Source: Adlercreutzia rubneri
Lineage (GTDB): Bacteria > Actinomycetota > Coriobacteriia > Coriobacteriales > Eggerthellaceae
DNA length: 64,000 nucleotides
Direction: 5' to 3'
Assembly: GCF_009755265.1 (NCBI RefSeq)
Contig: NZ_WPOO01000003.1
Coordinates: forward strand, 62,001 to 126,000
Shown: positions 46,757 to 55,683 of the stretch, in pieces
Numbering within the stretch: the first letter of the stretch is position 1
Layout of the letters: the number at the start of each line of letters is the position of its first letter
Notes under the pieces: model-generated
What the model was told of the DNA's origin: nothing
Seen by the model: the letters and a program-made list of their open reading frames with translations, nothing else
Databases searched by the model: none
Translations under genes and position numbers: made by a program

Positions 46757-47884
46757 CTACCCCTCGAAGTGCTCGACGGCTTCGGCGAGGTGGTCGATGA
46801 TGCCGATGGACTGGGGGCACATAGCCTCGCAGGTGCCGCACTGGATGCACTTGGACGCGGGGCCCTCGGCGGCCTGCCAAGAGTAGAGACCCTTGACGAA
46901 CTCGTTGTCCTCGCAGGTCTTCTCCAGATTCAACAGGTTCATGGCGATGGGGATCTTCACACCCTCGGGGCAGTCCTTCACGCAGTAGCCGCAGTTCGTG
47001 CATGGGATGAGATCCACGCTGCGCAGGGCCGCGATGGCGCCGTCGATGGCACCGCGCTCCGCCTCGGTCAGCGGCGCGTGGCTTTGGAAGGTGGCCATGT
47101 TGTCCCGCATCTGATCGAGCGTGGAGGCGCCGGCGAGCACCGTGAGCACGCCCGGCAGATCGAGGCAGAAGCGGTAGGCCCAGCTCGCCTGGCTCGCATC
47201 GGGATCGGCAGCGGCCAGCACCTCGGCGCCACGCTCGGGCAAGTTCGCCAAACGGCCGCCGCGCACCGGTTCCATGATGATGACGGGCACGCCGTGGGCC
47301 GCGGCCACTTCCATGCAGCGGGCAGACTGGGTGACCGGGTCGTCCCAATCCAGGTAGTTTACCTGCAGCTGCACGAAGTCCACCTCGGGATGCGCCGTCA
47401 GAATCTCCTCCAGCGTCTCGGGGCCGTCGTGCATGGAGAAGCCGACGTGGCGCACGAGCCCGTCGGCCTTCGCCTTCGCCACGTAGTTCCACATGTCGTA
47501 CTCGTCGAACTTGGCCGTGCGCGCGCCGCCTAGGTTGTGCAGCAGGTAATAGTCGATGTAGTCGACCCCCAGCCGCTCAAGAGAAGTGGGCAGGCACGCC
47601 TGGGCCTCCTCCTTCGTGGGGCACGCCCAGGCCAGACACTTTGTGGCGAGGGTGTAGGCGTCCCGCGGGTAGCGTTCCACGAGCGCCTCGCGCAGAGCCG
47701 TCTCAGAGGCGCCGTTGTGGTAGACAAACGCGGTGTCCACGTAGGTACCGCCCTTCGCGATGAACTCGTCCATCATGGCCTTCAGCTGCTCGATGTCGAT
47801 GGCGGTCACGTCGTCGGGGTCTGCGAGCGGAAGGCGCATGGCACCGAAGCCGAGCTTCGCCACGCCCTCGTAAGATGCGGTCAT
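46757..47884 (-). CDS. aldo/keto reductase with C-terminal two-cluster ferredoxin domain
   Basis: 375 residues from the ATG at 47884 (GAGAGGAG). The TIM-barrel AKR has LGFGAMRLP, the catalytic D/Y/K/H set (VDTAFVYHNG, TKCLAW, LLHNLGG) and a GASTLDQMRDN cofactor region. The C-terminal ~85 residues carry CTNCGYCVKDCP and CIQCGTCEAMCP, two [4Fe-4S] sites. Such proteins are common in anaerobes and may couple ferredoxin to carbonyl reduction; substrate unknown. Confidence 0.92.
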   Translation of the reverse strand: MTASYEGVAKLGFGAMRLPLADPDDVTAIDIEQLKAMMDEFIAKGGTYVDTAFVYHNGASETALREALVERYPRDAYTLATKCLAWACPTKEEAQACLPTSLERLGVDYIDYYLLHNLGGARTAKFDEYDMWNYVAKAKADGLVRHVGFSMHDGPETLEEILTAHPEVDFVQLQVNYLDWDDPVTQSARCMEVAAAHGVPVIIMEPVRGGRLANLPERGAEVLAAADPDASQASWAYRFCLDLPGVLTVLAGASTLDQMRDNMATFQSHAPLTEAERGAIDGAIAALRSVDLIPCTNCGYCVKDCPEGVKIPIAMNLLNLEKTCEDNEFVKGLYSWQAAEGPASKCIQCGTCEAMCPQSIGIIDHLAEAVEHFEG

Positions 47885-47949
47885 GAATTCTCCTCTCAAT
47901 CATTGATGAGGAGAATGATAAAGGTTGGAGTCGGCTCCAAGTCAAGCGA

Positions 47950-48258
47950 TTAAGCAACAAGCGCAAGCAAACGCTCTTCGGTCTGCTCGCCCACCAGGGT
48001 TTCGGCGAGCTGGCCGTTCACGAACAAGGCGAAGGACGGAAAGCCGTTGGGCGCGTAGGTTTGAGCAAGGTCGGGTGACTTGTCGACATCAACCTGGTAG
48101 ACCACGGCCTGGCCCTGGACGCGATCGGCCACCTCGTTGATGATGGGCATCATGCGCTGGCAGTGAGGGCACCAGGTGGCGAAGAATTCGACGAGCACAT
48201 TGCCGCTCGATTGCAGGACTTTCTCGTCGAAGTTGCCCTCGTTCAGAATCTCGATCAT
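47950..48258 (-). CDS. thioredoxin with CPHC active site
   Basis: 102 residues, a complete thioredoxin fold (VLVEFFATWCPHC, cis-proline NGFPSF). The active site is C30-P-H-C33 rather than CGPC; the CPHC dipeptide is that of DsbA and raises the redox potential. No signal peptide, so cytoplasmic. Separated by 65 bases from the aldo/keto reductase in the same direction. The 300-base region upstream (48259-48558) shows no gene. Confidence 0.93.
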   Translation of the reverse strand: MIEILNEGNFDEKVLQSSGNVLVEFFATWCPHCQRMMPIINEVADRVQGQAVVYQVDVDKSPDLAQTYAPNGFPSFALFVNGQLAETLVGEQTEERLLALVA

Positions 48259-48558
48259 GATAGCTCTCCTTTGCTGGGGATGAGTCCACAGTCAGATGCG
48301 TCCCCTATTGTGGTTTCGGAATGCATCGAGACCAGCGACGCGACTGTTCTGTTATCTCCGCGCGCCCGATTGTTGCCTGTTTGTTGGAAGACGGCGAATA
48401 CAATCCCGTGACGCTTTGGCGGTTCGGTGGGGAATACGGATGCGGTGGGTCATCATGAATGCAAATCCACTGTCACGGGAAGATCCGCGCGAATGCCCGC
48501 GCCCGCGCCCGCGCCGGCATTCGCTCCCCACGCGCTCCTCCAAAAGAAAGGTGATCCC

Positions 48559-50013
48559 ATGGCCCTGCTCGCTGCCTACGCCGTTCCCCATCCGCCGCTC
48601 ATCGTGCCCGCCGTCGGGCACGGCCAGGAGGCGGCCATCGCCGACACCATCGCCGCCTACCGCGAGGTCGCCCGACGCGTGGCCGCCCACCGACCCGACC
48701 TTATCGTCATCACCTCGCCTCACGCGCCGCTGTACCGTGACGGGTTCTTCATCGCCGACACGCCGGAGGAAACTGGCTCGCTGGCCGCCTTCGGGCAGCC
48801 GGACGAGCGCGTGACGACCCGCACCGACCTTCCCTTCGCCGAGGACGTGGCCGCGCGCCTGCACCGCCGAAGCATCCCCTCGGCCGGCGCCCCGGCGTCC
48901 ATGGCCGACATCGACCACGGCACCTTCGTGCCGCTCCATTTCCTGGAAGAGACTATCAATCTTGATTCCGTGACGGTGGTGCGGATGGGGCTCTCGGGAC
49001 TTTCCGAGGCCGACCACCGCTTTCTGGGCCGGGCCATCACCGAAGCCGCTCGCGCCCTGGGGCGCCGCTGCGTGCTCGTCGCAAGCGGGGATATGTCCCA
49101 CAAGCTGAAGGAGGACGGCCCCTACGGATTCGCCCCGGAAGGACCTAAGTTCGACCGTACGGTAGCCGAGATGTTCGCCCACGGGAATTTGGAAGGCCTG
49201 TTCGGCCTGGACGCCGCCCTCTGCGACGGCGCCGCCGAGTGCGGGCTGCGCTCCTTCCAGATCATGGCCGGCGCCCTAGAGGCGACCGGCGAGCCCTTCG
49301 CTTCCGAGCTCTTAAGCTACGAGGGGCCCTTCGGCGTGGGCTACGCCGTGGCCGCCTTCGAAATCGAGGACGCGCCCGAGAGCACCGAAGAGGAGGCGGC
49401 GGCCGAAATCGTGCGGGAAGAGGATCGCGAGATCGGCGGGGCTCGCGGCGGTTCGCCGGCGTGGCCGCCGCACCCCGGAGACGACCCGATTGTGGCCCTC
49501 GCCCGGGCGAGCGTGGAGTCCATCGTCGCTCAGGGCACCGTCTTACCCCTTCCCACCGACGCACCCGAGGAGCTGACCGGCCGGCGCGCCGGGGCCTTCG
49601 TGAGCCTGCACAAGCACGGGCAGCTGCGCGGCTGCATCGGCACCATTGCGCCGGTGCGCAAAAGCCTTGCCGAGGAGGTCATTCGCAACGGCGTGGCGGC
49701 AGCCACCGAGGACCCGCGCTTCGCTCCCGTGCGCCCCGAGGAACTTCCCTTCCTCGAGTATTCCGTGGACGTGCTCGGCGAACCGGAGCCCGTCGACAAC
49801 CTGGAAGAGCTCGATCCGACGCGCTACGGCGTCATCGTGACTCGCGGGCATCGGCGAGGCCTGCTGCTTCCCGATTTGGAAGGGGTCGACACCGTCTTCG
49901 ACCAGATCGCCATCGCCAAGCAGAAGGCGGGCATCCGGCCAGACGAGCAGGTGCACCTCGAGCGCTTCGAGGTCGTCCGCCACACCGCCGGCGGCGAGCC
50001 GCGACGCTCCTAG
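48559..50013 (+). CDS. AmmeMemoRadiSam system protein: Memo/LigB-like + AMMECR1 fusion
   Basis: 484 residues from the ATG at 48559 (GAAAGGTGA). Residues 1 to about 275 match the Memo/class III extradiol dioxygenase fold (AAYAVPHPPLIVPAVG, ITSPHAPLY, ASGDMSHKL). Residues about 310-475 are AMMECR1 (FVSLHKHGQLRGCIGT, NGVAAATEDPRF, LEYSVDVLGEPEP). A companion radical-SAM enzyme normally completes this uncharacterised system, but none is in the window. Its stop overlaps the convergent galT stop by four bases. Confidence 0.92.
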   Translation: MALLAAYAVPHPPLIVPAVGHGQEAAIADTIAAYREVARRVAAHRPDLIVITSPHAPLYRDGFFIADTPEETGSLAAFGQPDERVTTRTDLPFAEDVAARLHRRSIPSAGAPASMADIDHGTFVPLHFLEETINLDSVTVVRMGLSGLSEADHRFLGRAITEAARALGRRCVLVASGDMSHKLKEDGPYGFAPEGPKFDRTVAEMFAHGNLEGLFGLDAALCDGAAECGLRSFQIMAGALEATGEPFASELLSYEGPFGVGYAVAAFEIEDAPESTEEEAAAEIVREEDREIGGARGGSPAWPPHPGDDPIVALARASVESIVAQGTVLPLPTDAPEELTGRRAGAFVSLHKHGQLRGCIGTIAPVRKSLAEEVIRNGVAAATEDPRFAPVRPEELPFLEYSVDVLGEPEPVDNLEELDPTRYGVIVTRGHRRGLLLPDLEGVDTVFDQIAIAKQKAGIRPDEQVHLERFEVVRHTAGGEPRRS

Positions 50014-51215
50014 ATAGTCGCGAGGAAAGTCTCCCAGCCGCGGCGGCCGGCGGGGTCGTCCTTGAAGACGCCTGTGGCCATGAGGATCTCGTAGAAGGCG
50101 CGGCTGCACTCGTCCTTGATAGCAGGCAGTTCGGCTGCCAGGCGCGCGGGGAGGATGGCGCGGCCCATAATCTCGATGAGGCCGATGTTCTCCTTCTTGA
50201 TGTGGAAGAGCCGCTCGGGCACATGGAAAAGCCCGAAGGGGCGCTCCGGCGTCGTGCGGTTGTTGCGCAGCACGATATCCATCACGTAGTTGTCGTCCTC
50301 GCGCCACAGGATGGGATTCGCCGTGTTGTGCTGCACGAAGCGCGCGGGAGCGCCCTCGACACCCGAGGAACCCGGAGCACTTCCCCGGCACGCCCCGCCG
50401 GGCGCCGCGGCATCGCAATCGAGGGCGGCCGTCAGAAGAACCGAGAAGGCCTTAATGCCGCACTCCTCGAAGGTGAAGGGGCGCCAGGCGTCCAGGATGC
50501 GGCAAGCTGCCTCAGTGAGGGTCGAGCGGTTGCGGCTGCGCAGGCGCACCACGGAGGCGGGCCAGCGCACGATGCCCGCCTCCACGCCTTCCAAACCTTC
50601 AATGGGAAACGCTCGCGCAATGGGCGCGTTCATCAGGGGGAAGCGGTGGCCGCCGCCTTGGAAGTGGTCGTGGCCCAGAAGGGAGCCGCCGACGATGGGC
50701 AAATCGGCGTTGGAGCCGATGAACCACTGCGGATAGGCGTCCGAGAAATCGAGCAGCCGCGCGATGGTGTCGTGGCCGATGGCCATGGGGCGGTGCTCGT
50801 GGGACGCCACGATGAGATGCTCGGGGAAGTAGCCGTAGGGCGAGAACCACCAGGCCCACGGCTCGTCGCCAAGGAAAACCTCGGTCACGGGCGCGCCCGA
50901 GCGCCCCAAACGCGCGAGGCCGTCCTTCCCCGACGGTTCCCAGCACAGGTCGCAGGTCGTCGGGGCGGCGAAAGACCCCTCTCTCGCGTCGCCCTCCACC
51001 GAGGTCACCGCAGCCTCGCCTTCTCCAGCAGGGACCGCCGCAAGCGCCGTACCACCGAGGGTTGCCCCCGCCGCAGCGGCGATGTCCCGCGGATCCTTCT
51101 CGGGCTTGGCCAGGTTGATGGTGATCTCCAAGGGCCCTGTCGGAGAATCGTACGTCCAGAAAGGATTGCCGCGCTCGTCCACGGCACCTTCCGTGCCTCT
51201 TGCGGCCCCGCTCAT
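50010..51215 (-). CDS. galT: galactose-1-phosphate uridylyltransferase, class II type, N-terminally short
   Basis: 401 residues. Class II GalT motifs are clear: ITINLAKPEKDP, CDLCWEPSG, WFSPYGYFPEHLIV, FIGSNADLPIVGGSLLGHDHFQGG and NPILWREDDNYVMDIVLRNN. Firmicute class II enzymes are about 490 residues, and the INLxKPEKDP segment is normally preceded by roughly 100 more; here it is at residue 32. The ATG overlaps the galK stop (ATGA), so the short form is a real gene start and not a break. It converts Gal-1-P and UDP-Glc to Glc-1-P and UDP-Gal. Confidence 0.92.
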   Translation of the reverse strand: MSGAARGTEGAVDERGNPFWTYDSPTGPLEITINLAKPEKDPRDIAAAAGATLGGTALAAVPAGEGEAAVTSVEGDAREGSFAAPTTCDLCWEPSGKDGLARLGRSGAPVTEVFLGDEPWAWWFSPYGYFPEHLIVASHEHRPMAIGHDTIARLLDFSDAYPQWFIGSNADLPIVGGSLLGHDHFQGGGHRFPLMNAPIARAFPIEGLEGVEAGIVRWPASVVRLRSRNRSTLTEAACRILDAWRPFTFEECGIKAFSVLLTAALDCDAAAPGGACRGSAPGSSGVEGAPARFVQHNTANPILWREDDNYVMDIVLRNNRTTPERPFGLFHVPERLFHIKKENIGLIEIMGRAILPARLAAELPAIKDECSRAFYEILMATGVFKDDPAGRRGWETFLATI

Positions 51216-52621
51216 GGCAGCCGCCTCGCCAGCACGCCGGGGCCGCCCACGACCGCCTCACGGCAGGCCCGGTAGCCGAGCAGGCCGTCCATCGCTTCCA
51301 TGAAGCCGGAAACCTCGCCGACGGGCACGAGCGCCAGCACCGATCCGCCAAAACCGCCGCCGTGGATGCGCCAGGCGCCCTCTTCGCTGAGCAGGTGCGC
51401 GCACAGCCCCTGAATGAGCATGGCCGGCTGGCGCTCCCCGCAGCCGTCGCCGTGCGGGGACACGTTCTGCAGAAACTGAGCGGAGGAGGCCCCCGACAGA
51501 CGCACGCACTTCAAAAACAGCGGGAAATCCCCCTCTTCCAAAGCCTGACGCTGCCGATCGACCCGGGCCACCTCGTCGAAGTAGTGCAGGGCCCGCATGA
51601 CGCGCCCGTCGCCCAAGGCCGCGCGGATGTCCTGTAGGCTCGCGAACAGCGCATCGACGTCTGCGTCACCCAGGCGCGCGGCGCCCAGATGATTGGCCAC
51701 CATGCGCATGTCGGCCGGGACGGAGGCGAACTCCTCGGTGTGCACCGAGTGATCCTGGCGCGAGTCGACGAGCACCACCGCATAGCCGACGCCCGTCGCG
51801 TCGAAGGCAAGCGGGGTCACCGTGGGTACTTTCGGCCCGAAATCGAGAAGCACCGTGCCTCCGCAGGCGCTGGCCAGCTGATCCTGGGCGCCGCAGGGCT
51901 TGCCGAAGTAGCGCTGCTCGGCGGTCACGCCCGCCAGAGCCAAGGCCACGGGATCAAGGGGAACGAAGCCGCCTTCTCCCCCTTCCGCGGCGACCTGGCC
52001 CGGTGCCGGTTCCGGCGTGCCCGCGAAAGGGCCGGGGCCGAACAGCGCTTCCAGAACGGCGCCCACCATCACCTCGAAGGCCGCCGAGGAGGACAAACCG
52101 CAGCCGGCGGGCACCTCCGAGCAGGTGGCCAGATCGAAGCCGCGCAACGGGCCGCCCGCCTCGTCGTAGGCGGCCAGCATGCCGCGCAGAAGGGCGCCGG
52201 AGGACTGGGTCTCCACGCCGTGGGGCCTCCGCCAATCCGCATCGTTCAGGTCGATCGCATCGGTGCCGAAGCCCTCCATGGACACCCGCACCAGATGCTT
52301 TCCGTTTTCGGCCGCAAGCCCCCAGACGCGCTCGCCGATGGCCGAGGAAATGACGCGGCCGCCCTGGTGGTCCACGTGGTTGCCCGCCACCTCCAACCGG
52401 CCCGGCGCCGAGGCGAGCACGAAGGTGCCATGGGCCGCCACGGGTGCGAACGGGGCGACCGCATCGACGTCTCCGCCGGCACCGTCGTCGGCGTCCCTGT
52501 CGACGTCCCTGCCGACACCCTCATCGGCCGCCCTCACGGGGAACGCCTCGGCGAACCGTTCCCGCAGATGCGCCAACTTGCGCTCGGCATCGGCGTCACA
52601 TCTCAGCGCTACCGCACTCAT
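51212..52621 (-). CDS. galK: galactokinase (GHMP family, variant sugar-binding motif)
   Basis: 469 residues. Three GHMP motifs: SAPGRLEVAGNHVDHQGG, PAGCGLSSSAAFEV, and GGGFGGSVLALV. The galactokinase signature GEHTDY reads GNHVDH, as in a clostridial branch of galactokinases; the catalytic-site CGAQDQLASACGG is kept. An Asp-rich insertion (about residues 35-60) is unusual. It overlaps the GH2 gene upstream by 26 bases and galT downstream by four. No galactose permease or galE is adjacent. Confidence 0.9.
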   Translation of the reverse strand: MSAVALRCDADAERKLAHLRERFAEAFPVRAADEGVGRDVDRDADDGAGGDVDAVAPFAPVAAHGTFVLASAPGRLEVAGNHVDHQGGRVISSAIGERVWGLAAENGKHLVRVSMEGFGTDAIDLNDADWRRPHGVETQSSGALLRGMLAAYDEAGGPLRGFDLATCSEVPAGCGLSSSAAFEVMVGAVLEALFGPGPFAGTPEPAPGQVAAEGGEGGFVPLDPVALALAGVTAEQRYFGKPCGAQDQLASACGGTVLLDFGPKVPTVTPLAFDATGVGYAVVLVDSRQDHSVHTEEFASVPADMRMVANHLGAARLGDADVDALFASLQDIRAALGDGRVMRALHYFDEVARVDRQRQALEEGDFPLFLKCVRLSGASSAQFLQNVSPHGDGCGERQPAMLIQGLCAHLLSEEGAWRIHGGGFGGSVLALVPVGEVSGFMEAMDGLLGYRACREAVVGGPGVLARRLP

Positions 52622-54665
52622 CGCCGTCCTCCTTCAGCTTGTTCACCCGCCGGTCGTAGGTGAGGATGCCATTGCACTCTTCTTCCACGTCCGACAGCTG
52701 CGTGTACACGTAGGCGGAAAGCCCCGCCCCCTCCAAGGCCCCCGCGGTATCCAGGGTTCGGCGCACCTCCGCGCGCCATTCGGCCGGCGTGTCGGTGGCC
52801 CCGTAGCCGTAGGTGCCCGCGAAGGCGCTGTGACCCGCCACGGCGTGCACTACCCCGCCGAATTCCGAGATCGCAAAGGCGCGGCCGCCGGCCAGCCGCG
52901 CGTAACCCGCCAGGTCGCGCCGGTCGCGGTAGACCGCAAGCGGACGGAAATAGTTGTGCACGCTCTGGAAGTCGCCCGCGCCCTGGTCGTACCAGCCGCT
53001 CACGGCGTCGATGGGCCGCGTCGGATCCAGCAGATGGATCTCCTCGGCGCAGGCCAGCGTGTCGAATTGCCCCCAGCCCTCGTTGAACAGCACCCAGGTG
53101 ACCACCGAGGGGTGCGCGCGCAAATGGGCCACCGTGCCGCGGCACTCCCGCATCCACTGGCGCTGATAGGCGACATCATCGGCGCCGAGCCTCCGCTGAT
53201 GGGACGCCGAAGTATCGCTGTAATCGCCCCAGCTCCCGCGCCACAGCGTCGGCTTGTAGCTGGTTTCCCAACCGTCGTAGGTGCCCCCGCCCGACACCAT
53301 GTCCTGCCACACCAGCATGCCAAGCCGATCGCAATGGTAGTACCAGCGGTCGGCCTCCACCTTCAGGTGCTTGCGCACCATGTTGAAACCGGCGTCCCTC
53401 ATGGCCTGAATGTCGAAGGCAAGCGCAGCATCGGAGGGCGCCGTCATAAGGCCGTCGGACCAGTAGCCCTGGTCGAGCACCCCGCGCAAAAGCAGCGGCT
53501 CGCCGTTCAGGAAGAAGCGGAAGCGTCCCGCCCCATCTGGCGCCACCTTCACCGTGCGGAAGGCGGTGTAGCTGCGCACGACATCGGTGCCGAAGCGCAC
53601 GGTGATGTCGTAAAGACACGGGTCGTCGGGGCTCCAGCGGCGCACCTCGCCGAGATCGAGCCGCAGGCGTACGCGGCGGGCCGGCCCCGCCTGTTCAGAA
53701 GACGCCTCGCCCACCGGCACCGAGCCCTCTTCGGCGAAAGCGGCGCCGGCGGCCACCTGGCGGCCCGTCGGGTCGCACACGTAGATGCGCACCAGACCCG
53801 CGTCCCCGCTCACATCGACATCCGCCGTCAGAGTGCCGGCATCGGCGTCGGGATGCAACGCCAGGGCCAGCACGCGACGAGCGGGAACGACCTCCATCCA
53901 CACCGGCTGCCAAATGCCACTTTGGGCCGTGTACCAGATGCCGCCCGACTTGAGCCGCTGCTTGCCCCGCGGCTGGGTACCCGCATCGCTCGGATCGCGA
54001 ACGCACAGGGCGACCACGAACTCCCGCGGCGGCGCCGGAGCCAGGTCGGCCGCCTCTTCGAGATCGTCCTTTCCCTCCCCACAGGCTCCGCCTTTCGCGT
54101 CTCCGATACCTTCAACCGCCACGTCCTCAATCGCTGCTTCCGCGCCCTGGAAACGCGCTTCCGTACTCCCCTCGCCGGCTGCCTTCTCTGCCCGCAGCGC
54201 CTCGGTGATGTCGAAGGAAAACGGCAGATACCCTCCCTCGTGAGTGCCCACGACCTGGCCGTTCACGCAGCAGGCGCAGGCGAAATCCACGGCCTCGAAA
54301 TGCAGCAGGCAGCGCTCGCCCTCGCCCAGGGCGGGAACGGGCACGCGGCGCACGTACCACAGAAGCTCGTCGGGCTGAAGCTGGCGCCCCACCCCCGACA
54401 GCAGGGACTCGGGCGAGAAGGGCACGAGGATGCGCCCATCGAACGCATCGGGCGGCCGTACGGTACGATGAGCTCCCATGGGAACGAAAGCGTAGTCCCA
54501 CCAACCGTTGAGGGATATAAAGCGGTCGCGGGCGAACTGCGGGCGCGGATGCTCGCTGCGCACGGAGTCGGGATCGAGCGCCTCGCCCCAGCGCGTGAGC
54601 AGCGGACGGGCAGCGCCCGGGTCGTGGTCGCGAGGCGCGCTCGCCAGCACTCGTTTGATGTCCAT
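52596..54665 (-). CDS. glycoside hydrolase family 2 (beta-galactosidase/glucuronidase-like)
   Basis: 689 residues from the ATG at 54665 behind GGAAGGAGG. Domains: sugar-binding jelly roll (FISLNGWWDYAF at ~50), an Ig-like sandwich, and a TIM barrel with RKHLKVEADRWYYHCDRLG. Acid/base Glu is in LFNEGWGQFD and nucleophile Glu in ISEFGG. There is no signal peptide, so it acts on imported oligosaccharides. A charged insertion (about residues 175-225) interrupts the N-terminal domains. Linkage to galK and galT favours a galactosidase. Confidence 0.9.
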   Translation of the reverse strand: MDIKRVLASAPRDHDPGAARPLLTRWGEALDPDSVRSEHPRPQFARDRFISLNGWWDYAFVPMGAHRTVRPPDAFDGRILVPFSPESLLSGVGRQLQPDELLWYVRRVPVPALGEGERCLLHFEAVDFACACCVNGQVVGTHEGGYLPFSFDITEALRAEKAAGEGSTEARFQGAEAAIEDVAVEGIGDAKGGACGEGKDDLEEAADLAPAPPREFVVALCVRDPSDAGTQPRGKQRLKSGGIWYTAQSGIWQPVWMEVVPARRVLALALHPDADAGTLTADVDVSGDAGLVRIYVCDPTGRQVAAGAAFAEEGSVPVGEASSEQAGPARRVRLRLDLGEVRRWSPDDPCLYDITVRFGTDVVRSYTAFRTVKVAPDGAGRFRFFLNGEPLLLRGVLDQGYWSDGLMTAPSDAALAFDIQAMRDAGFNMVRKHLKVEADRWYYHCDRLGMLVWQDMVSGGGTYDGWETSYKPTLWRGSWGDYSDTSASHQRRLGADDVAYQRQWMRECRGTVAHLRAHPSVVTWVLFNEGWGQFDTLACAEEIHLLDPTRPIDAVSGWYDQGAGDFQSVHNYFRPLAVYRDRRDLAGYARLAGGRAFAISEFGGVVHAVAGHSAFAGTYGYGATDTPAEWRAEVRRTLDTAGALEGAGLSAYVYTQLSDVEEECNGILTYDRRVNKLKEDGDECGSAEM

Positions 54666-54689
54666 GGCCCCTCCTTCCCGCAATCGCGC

Positions 54690-54720
54690 ACGGGCCCGCC
54701 GCTTGCGCGGGCGGGCCCGT
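54690..54720 (-). promoter_or_regulatory. 5' UTR hairpin of the GH2 gene
   Basis: ACGGGCCCGCC pairs perfectly over 11 bp with GGCGGGCCCGT around a nine-base loop, 25 bases upstream of the GH2 start codon. No U-tract follows, so it is more likely an mRNA structure than a terminator. Confidence 0.5.
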
Positions 54721-54723
54721 TGA

Positions 54724-54735
54724 CTTACGAGTAAG
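54724..54735. promoter_or_regulatory. palindrome CTTAC-GA-GTAAG upstream of the GH2 gene
   Basis: Perfect 5-bp arms just upstream of the 5' UTR hairpin, next to a TATCAT that could be a -10 element on the minus strand. A candidate operator for the adjacent TetR-type regulator or another repressor. Confidence 0.35.
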
Positions 54736-54889
54736 ATGATAGCCGATAGGCGGCGCGGCGCGCAGATCGTAACCGATTCGCCATACCGCCGCGCAACGCC
54801 GGCGCGACGCAGAATCCGGCCGCGGAGAGCGCCAGAGCAGCTCGGCAAGATCGCCGACCTTCCAACCAGAAGCAGTGCGGAGCCCCGAA

Positions 54890-55528
54890 TTAAGCGAGCT
54901 CGCGGGCCTCCTCGGCCTGCTGGATGTTGAGCATGCGGGTGACCACATCGATGAGCACCTCGTCCTCCACATCCGGGTGCGAGCGCAGATAGCTCACCAG
55001 TCCCACGATGAGCACGTAGAACGTCTCGTACAGATGGTCGGACTGCTCGCCGTACTTCGTCTGCTCCACCATGGGGTGCGTCACCATGAACTCGGCGCCC
55101 TGGGCGGCGAAGCGGTTGAGGAAATCCAGGTACAGCGCCGCATTCTCCTGGGTGGAAAGGGCCATGCGGAAGGTGTTCTTCTCGAACAGCACCATGCGCA
55201 TGATCTTCACCATGGAGTGCAGCGACTCATCGGTGGCCAGCGCCGTCTGGCTCTCGTGCCAGTGCTGCATGGCCTCCAGAAAATCGGTGATGTACTGGTC
55301 GAGCACGGCGCTCGTCACTTCTTCCTTGTTCTGGAAGTAGTGGTAGAACAGCGAGCGCGTCACGCCCACGTGGTTGGTGATGTCCTGGATGGAGGTGCGG
55401 GCCAGGCCCTTCTCCTCGTACAGCTCGCGCGCGGCGACAACGATCTCCGCCGAGCGCTTGGCCGTGTCGTTGCTGCGGAGTACCTCGCGCGTCGCTACAC
55501 CTCGAGTGCTCTTCTTGTTCGACTGCAT
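54890..55528 (-). CDS. TetR-family transcriptional regulator
   Basis: 212 residues from the ATG at 55528, directly behind AGGAGGTCCCTC. HTH at about residues 25-70: AEIVVAARELYEEKGLARTS, then DITNHVGVTRSLFYHYFQNK. The C-terminal domain is helical with no identifiable ligand. It lies upstream of GH2-galK-galT in the same direction, so it may be part of or control that operon. Confidence 0.92.
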   Translation of the reverse strand: MQSNKKSTRGVATREVLRSNDTAKRSAEIVVAARELYEEKGLARTSIQDITNHVGVTRSLFYHYFQNKEEVTSAVLDQYITDFLEAMQHWHESQTALATDESLHSMVKIMRMVLFEKNTFRMALSTQENAALYLDFLNRFAAQGAEFMVTHPMVEQTKYGEQSDHLYETFYVLIVGLVSYLRSHPDVEDEVLIDVVTRMLNIQQAEEARELA

Positions 55529-55683
55529 GAGGGACCTCCTGTCTCTTAAGCGCACCCGGGCGACAAACCCGCAAGAATGGGTGCCATAGGGGAATGCTTG
55601 CTGCCTGTGCAATCCGATGGAGCGTACCTTATAGCTTCCTCTAGCTTGTCGCTGTCGCGTCAGGTCTCTGTTACCTCCCTGTC

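Noticed and set aside
49239..51275. 678-codon plus-strand ORF over the AMMECR1 and galT genes
   Set aside because: It crosses two real genes on opposite strands and shows no domain.
52179..54734. 851-codon plus-strand ORF opposite GH2
   Set aside because: Shadow of a GH2 gene whose catalytic motifs and operon overlaps are clear.
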